Shown here in pieces: positions 1-8,038 of a stretch of DNA of 49,686 nucleotides (positions are counted from its first letter, which is position 1; the number at the start of each line of letters is the position of its first letter). Both the position numbers and the translations under genes were made by a program. Origin of the DNA: Microcaldota archaeon (lineage in GTDB: Archaea; Micrarchaeota; Micrarchaeia; Micrarchaeales; Micrarchaeaceae); contig JAKACK010000006.1 of assembly GCA_021821445.1 (NCBI GenBank), forward strand, positions 1-49,686, written 5' to 3'. Below the pieces are notes generated by a model. The model was not told where the DNA came from. It worked only from the letters and a program-made list of their open reading frames with translations, and ran no database searches.

Positions 1-146
1 GTATTTATCATTTTTATCAAATTATATAGGCATTTCTTTTATTTATACTTACTTTAAATTCTTTGATAAAATAATAAAATATCTGCAATTTTATCCCTAT
101 AAAAATTAGATATTAATAAATACTTTAAGGTAATATTTTATATTAC

Positions 147-158
147 TATTTATAAATA
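147..158 (+). promoter_or_regulatory. Candidate TATA box of the L10e gene
   Basis: TATTTATAAATA lies about 20-31 nt before the L10e ATG, in the AT-rich spacer at the left edge. It matches an archaeal box A by eye. A GGTG ribosome-binding motif lies between it and the ATG, so the leader must be very short. The transcript start is inferred only. Confidence 0.45.
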
Positions 159-177
159 GAATTTATTAGGTGTAAAA

Positions 178-705
178 ATGGCAAGAATTAGACCTGCAAG
201 GACGGTTAGAGATATACATTCCCAAGCATGGGCTAGGTATTCTCAGAAAAAACCGAAAAAAAATTATATAAGAGCATTACCTCATACTAGTTTATTGGTA
301 TTCAACATGGGTGTTGATAAGGATAACTACGATTTGAAAGCGACATTGAATACAACATATCCAATACAGCTGAGATCAAATGCATTAGAAGCTGCAAGAC
401 AAATAATAAACAAATATCTTGAAATAAAGATACCAGGTGGTTACTATTTTAAAGTATTAGTTTATCCCCATAATGTTATAAGAGAGCATAAAATGGCTAC
501 AGGTGCAGGAGCAGATAGGATTTCACAGGGAATGAGTCATGCATTTGGAAGACCTATTGGTTTAGCAGCAAGATTAATAAAGGATCAACCTGTATTTATG
601 GTGAAAACCAGTAAGCAAAATATACCTTTTGTAAGAGAAGCATTTAACAGGGCTAGATCAAAACTTTCAGGAAGTTACAAAGTAGTAACAAATATTGCTT
701 CCTGA
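178..705 (+). CDS. rpl10e: Large-subunit ribosomal protein L10e (uL16)
   Basis: Archaeal uL16, which sits near the A site and central protuberance and helps place tRNA in the peptidyl-transferase cavity. The 175-aa product is of normal family length and carries the N-terminal 'RPARTVRD' segment and the 'GADRISQGM' and 'AFGRP' blocks of archaeal/eukaryotic L10e. The ATG is preceded by AGGTGTAAAA, a clear ribosome-binding site. It stands alone, followed after about 85 nt by dph2 on the same strand, so co-transcription is possible but a T-rich stretch intervenes. Nothing looks truncated. Confidence 0.96.
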   Translation: MARIRPARTVRDIHSQAWARYSQKKPKKNYIRALPHTSLLVFNMGVDKDNYDLKATLNTTYPIQLRSNALEAARQIINKYLEIKIPGGYYFKVLVYPHNVIREHKMATGAGADRISQGMSHAFGRPIGLAARLIKDQPVFMVKTSKQNIPFVREAFNRARSKLSGSYKVVTNIAS

Positions 706-729
706 TTCTTATTTTTTATCTAATTTTTA
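706..729 (+). terminator. T-rich terminator-like stretch after L10e
   Basis: Immediately after the L10e stop the coding strand runs through T-rich clusters (TTATTTTTTATC, AATTTTTATC). Archaeal intrinsic termination uses oligo-U runs without an obligatory hairpin, so this is a plausible terminator between L10e and dph2. It is weak evidence in such an AT-rich genome. Confidence 0.35.
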
Positions 730-790
730 TCAATATTTACAATTATTATAAATATTTGATATTTTATATAGAACTTATTATGTGATATTT

Positions 791-1747
791 ATGAAGATTT
801 TAATACAGTTTCCAGAAGGTTTAAAGGATAAAGCATTCGATTACGCAAAACAATTAGAAAAAGAAGGAAATGAAGTTTATATAGATGCACATCCTACTTT
901 TGGAGCTTGTGATCTCGCTATAGATGAAGCTAAAACGCTTAAAGTTGATAAATTAATACATTTTGGGCACGCTGAATATGGTCATGACAGATTAAATAAT
1001 TTAGGTTTTGAAGTTGAATATAATGAATATAAGATAGATGCTCCTTTAACAATGCTGCCTAAATCCTTAGATTATTTAAAAGATTATAATACTTTAGGGT
1101 TGATAACAACTATACAGCATCAGCATCAGCTTAATTCTATTAAAAGCTTTTATGAAAAGAATGGAAAGAAAGTGCTTATAGGTAAACCTTATGGTCTTGC
1201 AAGAAAGGAAGGTCAAGTTTTAGGGTGTGATGTAGGAGCAGCAGCAACTATAGATAAAAATGTTGATGCTTTTGTTTATTTTGGAGGGGGCGTTTTTCAT
1301 CCACTTGGTGCAGTACTTGCAACTAAAAAACCATTTCTAGTTGTAGATCCTTTTAATTCAGAAGTTAAATTTATAGATGATATGAGAGTAACTTATGAAA
1401 AACAGAGAAGGGGTTTGATAATGTCATCTTTAAAAGCTAAGAAATTTGGTATATTGGTTAGCACGAAAAATGGGCAGTATAATAATAGACTTGCGGATAT
1501 ATTGAAAAAAAAGATAGATGAAGCTGGAATGCAAGCAGAAGTACTCATAACAAATACCTTTGATTTTAACTCGCTTGAAAACATGATTGATATAGATGCA
1601 TTTGTCAATACCGCTTGTCCTAGAATCGCGATTGACGATGTTGATAGGATCAGAAAACCTCTTTTAAATTCAAACGAACTTATGGAGGTATTGAAAATTA
1701 AAAAAGAGAGTGAAGAACTCAAACAAAAAGCTGAATCTGGAATTTAA
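791..1747 (+). CDS. dph2: Diphthamide biosynthesis enzyme Dph2 (radical-SAM-like ACP transferase)
   Basis: Catalyses the first step of diphthamide synthesis, transfer of the 3-amino-3-carboxypropyl group from SAM to the EF-2 histidine through a [4Fe-4S] cluster. The three family cysteines are visible at about residues 40 ('GACD'), 146 ('GCDVG') and 276 ('CPR'), one per repeat domain. Length (318 aa) is typical of archaeal Dph2. The ORF-track start at 782 is a GTG inside the SD motif GTGATA; ATG at 791 with spacer TTT is preferred. The substrate EF-2 is encoded about 1 kb downstream on the other strand and keeps the target histidine. Confidence 0.93.
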   Translation: MKILIQFPEGLKDKAFDYAKQLEKEGNEVYIDAHPTFGACDLAIDEAKTLKVDKLIHFGHAEYGHDRLNNLGFEVEYNEYKIDAPLTMLPKSLDYLKDYNTLGLITTIQHQHQLNSIKSFYEKNGKKVLIGKPYGLARKEGQVLGCDVGAAATIDKNVDAFVYFGGGVFHPLGAVLATKKPFLVVDPFNSEVKFIDDMRVTYEKQRRGLIMSSLKAKKFGILVSTKNGQYNNRLADILKKKIDEAGMQAEVLITNTFDFNSLENMIDIDAFVNTACPRIAIDDVDRIRKPLLNSNELMEVLKIKKESEELKQKAESGI

Positions 1748-1807
1748 TTCATTTTAAAATAAAATTAGAATCTTTAAAATTTTTCTAAAAATTAAAAAAT
1801 AAAAGCT

Positions 1808-2014
1808 TCAAGAAGAAGCTTCAGATGTTTCTGGTTTGATGATTCTTGATGTGTCCTGATACTGTCTTGTCTCTTTGCTATTTGCTTTTCTTCTTAATTT
1901 TATGTTGTTGACATAGCATCTATTTGAACAATAGTAGTTTGCTTTGCCGTTTTTGAAGATGTATACTAATCCAGTACCCTTCTTTATCTCTTTTGAACAA
2001 TATGAACACTTCAT
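1808..2014 (-). CDS. rpl24e: Large-subunit ribosomal protein L24e
   Basis: A 68-aa zinc-binding ribosomal protein with the L24e pattern 'CSYC' near the N terminus and 'CSNRC' about 24 residues later, which form the treble-clef zinc site. The rest is basic with a short acidic, disordered tail. The SD GTGATA precedes the ATG, and only 9 nt separate it from S28e. It is the last gene of the L30e-S12-S7-EF-2-L7Ae-S28e-L24e run; L7Ae-S28e-L24e is a conserved archaeal trio. Confidence 0.94.
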   Translation of the reverse strand: MKCSYCSKEIKKGTGLVYIFKNGKANYYCSNRCYVNNIKLRRKANSKETRQYQDTSRIIKPETSEASS

Positions 2015-2023
2015 TTTATCACG

Positions 2024-2260
2024 TTATCTTATTCTTATTTCTTTTGCTTCTCTGCTTGTATCTGGCAATCTTATTATATCTCCAGGCTTTGCTGGTCCGA
2101 TCATATTTCTCCTTATTATTCTTCCCTTATCTTTTCCTTCAAGTATCTTGCATGATACGAGGTACACTTCGCCGTACATACCGGTTTTGTGCTTCATATC
2201 AATATCAATGATTTCAGCAAGAAACCCTGAAAATTGGGGGATTGGAAATTCATCTGCCAT
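2024..2260 (-). CDS. rps28e: Small-subunit ribosomal protein S28e
   Basis: 78-aa OB-fold protein at the platform near the mRNA exit. It matches the family in length and in the C-terminal pattern 'GDIIRLPDTSREA', close to the usual GDILxLxExEREA. SD AGTGATTT lies just before the ATG. It sits 5 nt after L7Ae and 9 nt before L24e, so translation is probably coupled. The N-terminal 'MADEFPIPQFSGFLAEIID' is slightly longer than in many archaea. Confidence 0.92.
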   Translation of the reverse strand: MADEFPIPQFSGFLAEIIDIDMKHKTGMYGEVYLVSCKILEGKDKGRIIRRNMIGPAKPGDIIRLPDTSREAKEIRIR

Positions 2261-2265
2261 TTAAA

Positions 2266-2703
2266 TCACTCTTTTTCTTCAGCTTTTTCTTTCTTCTCCT
2301 CTACTTTTTTCTCTTCTGCCTTCTCTTCCTTCTTTGGCTCAGATTTCTTTTCTTCAGAGGATTTTCCCGTAATCTTTGAAATTACAGTCTTTAAGCTTGA
2401 TTCTGCACTTCCTGCATTTTCTACTGCAACTGCTGAGCATTGTACATTTAACCCAATTGCCTTTCCGAGATCTAATTTACTTGGAACTGCTATGAATGGA
2501 ACCTTCTTTTCTTCACATAATTTAGGGATATGTGCAACTATCTCTGCAGGTTCAACATCTGATGCATAAGCGACAAACATTGCTATTCCTCTTTCTATAC
2601 TTTTGGTTGTTTCATTAACACCCTTCTTTATCTTTCCAGACTGCTTTATCGCTTGTAAAGCTTCATATGTATTATCTAATACTTCTTTTGATACTTCTAC
2701 CAT
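2266..2703 (-). CDS. rpl7ae: Ribosomal protein L7Ae with charged C-terminal tail
   Basis: L7Ae binds kink-turns in 23S rRNA and, in archaea, also box C/D and H/ACA guide RNAs and RNase P. Residues 1 to about 112 form the complete domain, with 'KKGVNETTKSIERG' and 'ASDVEPAEIVAHIP' matching the family core. Residues about 113-145 are an added, almost pure K/E tail ('EEKKVEEKKEKAEEKE') not needed for the fold. A similar segment occurs in S7 three genes upstream. SD AGGTGAAATAA precedes the ATG. Usual archaeal length is about 120 aa. Confidence 0.95.
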   Translation of the reverse strand: MVEVSKEVLDNTYEALQAIKQSGKIKKGVNETTKSIERGIAMFVAYASDVEPAEIVAHIPKLCEEKKVPFIAVPSKLDLGKAIGLNVQCSAVAVENAGSAESSLKTVISKITGKSSEEKKSEPKKEEKAEEKKVEEKKEKAEEKE

Positions 2704-2774
2704 TTATTTCACCTTAGTTCAACCTTCATTGGTTAATATAATATTTCATAAAAATATTTAAACATATAATAAAA

Positions 2775-4967
2775 TCAAATCATGAAATCGTTTGCTGTTG
2801 GTGGTTCTGGTGGCTGACCCTTCCTCTGCCTGATTTCTCTTACAACTTGTGATTGTATGTTCGCTGGAAGTTTTTCAAATCCTGCAAACTCTGTATACCA
2901 TGTTGCTCTTCCTTGTGTAAGCCCTCTCAAATCATTTGAAAAACCCTTTAAGGTTTCAGCTACTGGAAGTCTGACCACGATTTTAACATCTTCGCCTTCT
3001 TGTCCTATCTCTTGAACCTGACCTCTCTTACTCTGTACAAAGGTTATCAAACCAGACATATAATCTTGAGGTGCTTCTATTGTATAAATTTGTATAGGTT
3101 CTAGTAAGAATACCCCTGCTGTCAACATAGATGCGTAAACACCATTTCTTGCTGCAGGTATTACCTGTGCAGGACCTCTGTGAACTGGATCTTCGTGTAT
3201 TGTTGCATCCACAATTGTTATTAAGATTCCAGAAGCTTTTTCTCTTGCTAAAGGTCCATCCTTTATGGCCTCCTCAAATCCATCGATTAAAAGCTCCATT
3301 ACCTCATTCATATATTGTACTCCATGAGTCATATCTGCCAGTATACATTTATTGTATATATCGACAGTATTCTTAGCTATTGCTCTATCTAATCCTGCTG
3401 CTACCATATCTTCTATAGCTGATTGTCCTTTTGGCTTTCCTTCTCTTATTACACCTTCATCTATTGCCTTTTGCACTGATTCAGGAAGTGGTTCTGCAAC
3501 CATGTAGAATCTAGAATGCCTATTTGGTGTTTTACTTTCAACTGGTCCTGCTTTCTTATCTATTGTTTCTTTGTAAATTACAATTGGTGGGCTGGAAATT
3601 ATAGGTATCTTAAAATTATCTCTTATTTTTGTCTCAATTATTTCAAGGTGAAGCTCACCCATACCACTTACAAGATGTTCTCCTGTTTCTTGGTTAATTT
3701 CGACTACTATCGTTGGATCTTCTTTTGAAAGTTCTCTTAATGCTTCTATTAATTTTGATGTGTCTCTTGAATCCTTGGCTTCTATAGCTTTTGTTACTAC
3801 TGGTTTTGAATAATGAGTTATCTGTTCAAATGGCTCCATATCGAAACCACTTATAGTATCTCCTATACTCACATCCTTTAAACCGATTATAGCTGCAATA
3901 TTACCTGCTGGTATCTCGTCGACTATAACTCTGTCTGGACCCATATATATACCTACCATCTGTATTCTTTGAGTTCCGGCTTGTCCAGATACCTGAACTT
4001 CAGTACCTTTTTTTGCAACTCCTGAAAATATCCTAGCAACAACAACCTCTCCGCTGTGCTGATCATAAGTTAAATTGAAAACCACTCCTGCCATTTTAGA
4101 GGATTCATCTACAGTTGTCATCGCTTTTCCTGCTTCACTGTTAAGATCTCCTTTCCATATATGGGGAATTCTATAGGGTTGTGCTACATCAGGGTTTGGC
4201 AAATGTTCAATTATCATAGCCAATACTGCTTCATCTATCGGTCCTACCTCTTGAAGCTTCTTCTCATCTCCTGCTGCTGTTAATGCGAATATATCTTTAA
4301 AGGTAGTATGATACTTTTCCATAATTAATTTTGAGATTGCCCACTTTTTGTAAGCTGAACCCATAGCAACATTTCCCTTTTCTACACTTACAGTCCATTT
4401 TCCTTTAAATTCTTCAGGTACATTTTTTTCTATCAATCTGTTTATATCATCAATCAATTTTGAGATTCTACTAAAAGTTTCTTCTGGAGTTAAACGTAAT
4501 TCTGTAAGTAATCTATCTACTTTATTTATAAATAGTACAGGTTTAGCTTTTTCTTTTAATGCCTGCTTTAAAACAGTTTCAGTCTGTGGCATTATACCTT
4601 CTACTGGATCCACAACTAATATAACACCATCTATCGCACGCATAGCTTTTGTGACTCCTCCACCAAAATCTACGTGACCAGGTGTATCAATTAAGTTTAT
4701 TATGTAATCCTTTCCGTTATAAGGAAAACCTAATGATATGTTTGCCGATTTGATTGTCATTCTCCTATCTTTTTCTATAGCTTCATAGTTCGTATATAAT
4801 GCATCTCCTGCTGCTGCTTTTGAAATTAATCCTGCACGAGCTAATAACGAATCAGTTAGTGTTGTTTTTCCATGGTGTACGTGCGCTATAATAGCTACAT
4901 TTCTTATCTGCTCTGTATTTTTAAGTATTTTAACAATTTCATCTACTATATATTCTTTTCTGACCAT
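2775..4967 (-). CDS. fusA: Translation elongation factor 2 (aEF-2)
   Basis: GTPase that drives translocation. The 730-aa product has all EF-2 domains: G domain with P-loop, 'DTPGHVDF' (G3) and 'NKVD' (G4), then domains II-V. The diphthamide loop 'HEDPVHRGPAQ' keeps its histidine. Two signature sites differ: the usual AH(V/I)DHGKT reads 'AHVHHGKT' (His31) and switch I 'RGITI' reads 'RRMTI' (68-72). The ORF-track start at 4976 is a GTG in the SD GTGATA; ATG at 4967 is used. It follows S7 by 13 nt as in other archaeal str operons. Confidence 0.97.
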   Translation of the reverse strand: MVRKEYIVDEIVKILKNTEQIRNVAIIAHVHHGKTTLTDSLLARAGLISKAAAGDALYTNYEAIEKDRRMTIKSANISLGFPYNGKDYIINLIDTPGHVDFGGGVTKAMRAIDGVILVVDPVEGIMPQTETVLKQALKEKAKPVLFINKVDRLLTELRLTPEETFSRISKLIDDINRLIEKNVPEEFKGKWTVSVEKGNVAMGSAYKKWAISKLIMEKYHTTFKDIFALTAAGDEKKLQEVGPIDEAVLAMIIEHLPNPDVAQPYRIPHIWKGDLNSEAGKAMTTVDESSKMAGVVFNLTYDQHSGEVVVARIFSGVAKKGTEVQVSGQAGTQRIQMVGIYMGPDRVIVDEIPAGNIAAIIGLKDVSIGDTISGFDMEPFEQITHYSKPVVTKAIEAKDSRDTSKLIEALRELSKEDPTIVVEINQETGEHLVSGMGELHLEIIETKIRDNFKIPIISSPPIVIYKETIDKKAGPVESKTPNRHSRFYMVAEPLPESVQKAIDEGVIREGKPKGQSAIEDMVAAGLDRAIAKNTVDIYNKCILADMTHGVQYMNEVMELLIDGFEEAIKDGPLAREKASGILITIVDATIHEDPVHRGPAQVIPAARNGVYASMLTAGVFLLEPIQIYTIEAPQDYMSGLITFVQSKRGQVQEIGQEGEDVKIVVRLPVAETLKGFSNDLRGLTQGRATWYTEFAGFEKLPANIQSQVVREIRQRKGQPPEPPTANDFMI

Positions 4968-4980
4968 TATTATCACTTAG

Positions 4981-5829
4981 TTATTTTGCACTTCTCGCCA
5001 TACGCTCTATTTCGTTCTTTCTCTTTATTGAATAACTGTTTATATCATTCTTTGCTGCTAATATTATTTCTGAAGCTAATGCATTTGATATTGTCCTTTT
5101 ATTATTAAAAGCACCTATTATTGATGCTGTTGCAATGTTCTTCAATGCTATGTCCATTCTACGACTTGCACTTACGTCTACTGATATATTAGATATTGTT
5201 CCTCCGTGTCTTACTCTAGTTGTATCTTCTATAGGAGCACTATTTTCTATTGCAATTATGAATACATTTAATGGATTTTGTTTTGTCTGTTTGTAAACTG
5301 AATCAAATGCCTCTTCAACAATATGAAGTACCTTTATTTTCTTTCCTTGAAGTCTGCCTTTTGTTCTTATAACATGTCCTCCAATTCTTTTTCCAGTACC
5401 TCCCCTCATAAGTGAATTCTCAAGCCTCTCTATAACATTTATATTGGCTTTTGAAAACATTTTATTGCTTCCTTTTCTGTATGTCAAAGGATTTACAATA
5501 GGTTTTAGATTAAGATAATTCTTAAGGCTAAGGTCATGTACCTCAACATCGTAATCATATTTGTTGAATAATTTTATTTTATTCATACTTGTTTTTGCTG
5601 ATGATTCTTCTTTTTTTAATTCCTTTTTCTCTTCAGCTTTTTCTTTCTTTTCTTCTTTTTCTTCTAATTTTTTCTCTTCTGCTCGTTCTTTTTTAGTCTC
5701 TTTCTCCCCCTTTTTTGTTTCTAACCCTTTTTTTGTTTCTGGCTCTTTAGCCTCATTTTCAACTTTTTTAGAGACTTCGAGCTTTCTTTTTTTATCTTTT
5801 TCAATTTTTGTATTTTTATCTGAAGACAT
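4981..5829 (-). CDS. rps7: Small-subunit ribosomal protein S7 (uS7) with long charged N-terminal extension
   Basis: uS7 nucleates the 30S head and contacts the E site. The canonical archaeal domain starts around residue 80 ('MNKIKLFNKYDYDVEVHDL') and includes 'LMRGGTGKRIGGHVIR' and the C-terminal 'KNEIERMARSAK'. Ahead of it lie roughly 80 residues of K/E repeats, including 'EEKKEKAEEKKELKKEE', absent from typical S7. I chose ATG at 5829; ATG at 5838 would overlap the S12 stop. The internal Met before NKIKLF could be an alternative start, but no obvious SD precedes it and the upstream frame is open. Confidence 0.94.
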   Translation of the reverse strand: MSSDKNTKIEKDKKRKLEVSKKVENEAKEPETKKGLETKKGEKETKKERAEEKKLEEKEEKKEKAEEKKELKKEESSAKTSMNKIKLFNKYDYDVEVHDLSLKNYLNLKPIVNPLTYRKGSNKMFSKANINVIERLENSLMRGGTGKRIGGHVIRTKGRLQGKKIKVLHIVEEAFDSVYKQTKQNPLNVFIIAIENSAPIEDTTRVRHGGTISNISVDVSASRRMDIALKNIATASIIGAFNNKRTISNALASEIILAAKNDINSYSIKRKNEIERMARSAK

Positions 5830-5834
5830 AAATA

Positions 5835-6263
5835 TCATCTCTTTGGTTTCTGCTTCTTACCGTTTGCAACCAATTTTAATCTTGCACCATTAACTTCGAC
5901 TACTTTATATTTCAGTCCAGGTATACATCCCATCTGTCCTCTCTGAGATCCACCCAATCCCTCTATTGTCACTTCGTCGTGTTCATCAATAAAGTTTATA
6001 GCATTATCATGTGGAACATAAGCACCCACAATCTTACCATTCTTTATCAATTGTACCTTTACGCACTTTATCTGACCGGAATGAGGCTGTTTTTGTTCTA
6101 CAGCATATTTCTGTAGTACTAAACCACTTGCTCTTGGATTTGTTCCAACTGGATCATATTTTGATTTGAGTTTGAACTTTCTCCTCTTTAACGGCTTCTT
6201 AAGCATCACCTGATGCTTCCTATCTTTTAATAATTTTCTAGCTGCGAATTGACCATTTGGCAA
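5835..6263 (-). CDS. rps12: Small-subunit ribosomal protein S12 (uS12), divergent decoding loop
   Basis: uS12 lines the decoding centre. The product matches archaeal S12 in 'NGQFAARKL', 'KCVKVQLIKNGK' and 'NAINFIDEHDEVTIEG'. The ORF track starts at a TTG (6296) inside L30e. A better start is the in-frame TTG at 6263, just after the L30e stop and 5 nt after GGTGTT, giving 142 aa beginning 'MPNGQFAARK', as archaeal S12 does. The loop normally reading KQPNSAIRK here reads 'KQPHSGQIK', and the usual GDIPGV reads 'GCIPGL', so the aspartate is replaced by Cys113. Confidence 0.94.
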   Translation of the reverse strand: MPNGQFAARKLLKDRKHQVMLKKPLKRRKFKLKSKYDPVGTNPRASGLVLQKYAVEQKQPHSGQIKCVKVQLIKNGKIVGAYVPHDNAINFIDEHDEVTIEGLGGSQRGQMGCIPGLKYKVVEVNGARLKLVANGKKQKPKR

Positions 6264-6273
6264 AATAACACCT

Positions 6274-6588
6274 TTATTTACTTGAAGTTTCTTCAAGTTT
6301 ATTTAAAATATCAGAAGTTCCTGGATCTATAATTGACAATGCTGAAACTGAAAAAGGTTTACCGCATGCGGAACCTAATTCCATAGAATTTCCTTCAAAG
6401 TACTGAATTTTTACATCTGCTACTTTTGATAAATGTTCTATATTTTGAATAGTATTTGGATCATTAATCTTTGCTAATACTATTAATTTTGAACTATTAT
6501 CTCTAAGAGACCTTATAACATCATTTAAACCTATTGCACTCTTACCTGTATCTACTGCAAGTCTGATACTATTTGTTGAATCTGCCAT
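6274..6588 (-). CDS. rpl30e: Ribosomal protein L30e
   Basis: 104-aa member of the L7Ae/L30e RNA-binding family. Features are 'SAIGLNDVIRSLRD' near the N terminus and 'LGSACGKPFSVSALSIID' near the C terminus, which is the L30e-specific ending. ATG with upstream AGGAGTG. It is the first gene of the str-type operon; in most archaea L30e and NusA precede S12, and here no nusA lies between. The 165-nt spacer upstream should hold the operon promoter. Confidence 0.92.
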   Translation of the reverse strand: MADSTNSIRLAVDTGKSAIGLNDVIRSLRDNSSKLIVLAKINDPNTIQNIEHLSKVADVKIQYFEGNSMELGSACGKPFSVSALSIIDPGTSDILNKLEETSSK

Positions 6589-6642
6589 AATTACACTCCT
6601 TTAATTTTAAAATATGTTTAGAACCGTCGAAATAATAGACAG

Positions 6643-6656
6643 TTAATATATATTTG
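6643..6656 (-). promoter_or_regulatory. Candidate TATA region for the L30e-S12-S7-EF-2 operon
   Basis: An uninterrupted A/T stretch containing ATATATATT lies about 55-68 nt upstream of the L30e start in the 165-nt spacer behind HisRS. Position and composition suit an archaeal box A, which would give a leader of about 30 nt. Other A/T runs in the same spacer could also serve. Confidence 0.3.
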
Positions 6657-6753
6657 AACGTAATAACATTTAAACTTAACGTTTTTACACTTAAAGATTA
6701 CTAGTAAATATATTTAATGCTTTATTTTTATTGGATATAATAAACTATTTGCT

Positions 6754-8025
6754 TTAACTTCTAACTCTGCTTTTTATTAGAGATATTACATCACTCAATT
6801 GCGTCGTTTCCTCAGCACCTGTTTCCATATTTCTTAATTTTACCATTTTTGATTCTTCTTCTGATGGTCCTACAAAAATAACATATTTAAAATGAAGGGA
6901 ATTTGCATAAGAAAGTTGATTTGATATATTCCTCTCTGAAGCATTTAGATCTGTATTTATCCCATTTGCCCTTAATTCATTCGCTACGCTTAAAGCATAA
7001 TTATAATTTTCTTTTTTTACATTCGCGATGAATACTTGTGATGGTGAGTATTCTTTTGAATTTTTAAAATTTAATATGTCTAAAAGTCTGTCTACACCAA
7101 TTGATGCTCCTACTGCATTTATCGATTTTCCACCATACATTTCTATTAAATGATCGTATCTCCCTCCTCCACCTAATGATGAATTTTCACCTTTTATCTT
7201 GAATTCAAATACGATGCTAGTGTAATAATCTATACCTCTAACCGTTGAAAAATCTAAAATTATGTTTTCTTTTATGTTATATATTTTTAAAAGTTTTAAA
7301 GTTTCATTAATCTCTCGCGTTGCATCTTCTCCAACTATTTTTGATATAAGATCTATTTTTTGTTCATTTGATCCTTCAAATGATATCAGTTCTATTATCT
7401 TGCTTGACTTTTCTTTACCTATTAATTCCTCTATTATTTTTCTGACCCCTTCAACACCTATTTTATCCATTTTGTCAATTGAACGCATCACTTTTATTTG
7501 ATCATTTCCAGTTACTTCTATTTTTTCAAAGAACTTATCAAGTAAACTTCTATCATTTACTGAAACTGAAAAATCAATATTGAATGATGTATATACCTTT
7601 GATAATACTGCTATGACCTCAGCATTTCCTTTTATGCTCTCTCCTCCTATTATATCTATATCAGCTTGAGTGAATTCTCTATATCTTAATCTCTGAGGTT
7701 CATCCATCCTCCACACTTCACCAATCGAGTATCTTTTAAATGGAAGGGGTAAATCTGAATGCATTATGAAATATCTTGCTAATGAAACTGTCTGGTCATA
7801 CCTCAAACCTAAATTCTCTTCCTTTAATTTAAATATTAATTTATTTTCTTCACCAATAGAATCTTTTGCCAATAAAATATCAAGTGACTCTAGCTTTGGT
7901 GTATTTATGCTTAAAAATCCGTATAGTTGAAATACAGATTCAATTTTTTTAATTACATTTAAACGAAAAAGAGATTCATTTGGAAGCATATCTCTAAAAC
8001 CTTTAGGAAAAGGAAGATCAGTCAT
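6754..8025 (-). CDS. hisS: Histidyl-tRNA synthetase
   Basis: Class II aminoacyl-tRNA synthetase charging tRNA-His. Residues 1 to about 320 form the catalytic domain: motif 1 region, motif 2 'GEVWRMDEPQRLRYREF', the HisRS-specific 'IDYYTSIVFEF', and motif 3 'VGASIGVDRLLDIL'. The last roughly 95 residues form the anticodon-binding domain. Length (423 aa) is normal. The start was moved from TTG 8037 to ATG 8025, giving 'MTDLPFPKGFRDMLP'; there is no strong SD. It lies 13 nt after thioredoxin, probably in one transcript. Confidence 0.96.
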   Translation of the reverse strand: MTDLPFPKGFRDMLPNESLFRLNVIKKIESVFQLYGFLSINTPKLESLDILLAKDSIGEENKLIFKLKEENLGLRYDQTVSLARYFIMHSDLPLPFKRYSIGEVWRMDEPQRLRYREFTQADIDIIGGESIKGNAEVIAVLSKVYTSFNIDFSVSVNDRSLLDKFFEKIEVTGNDQIKVMRSIDKMDKIGVEGVRKIIEELIGKEKSSKIIELISFEGSNEQKIDLISKIVGEDATREINETLKLLKIYNIKENIILDFSTVRGIDYYTSIVFEFKIKGENSSLGGGGRYDHLIEMYGGKSINAVGASIGVDRLLDILNFKNSKEYSPSQVFIANVKKENYNYALSVANELRANGINTDLNASERNISNQLSYANSLHFKYVIFVGPSEEESKMVKLRNMETGAEETTQLSDVISLIKSRVRS

Positions 8026-8038
8026 AAAAAAACCCAAA

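Noticed and set aside
1393-1722. 109-aa minus-strand ORF inside dph2
   Set aside because: Shadow of a well-conserved gene; no independent evidence.
5561-5893. 110-aa plus-strand ORF rich in Phe/Ser opposite S7
   Set aside because: It is the antisense of the Lys/Glu-rich S7 extension (AAA/GAA read as TTT/TTC); no SD or family match.
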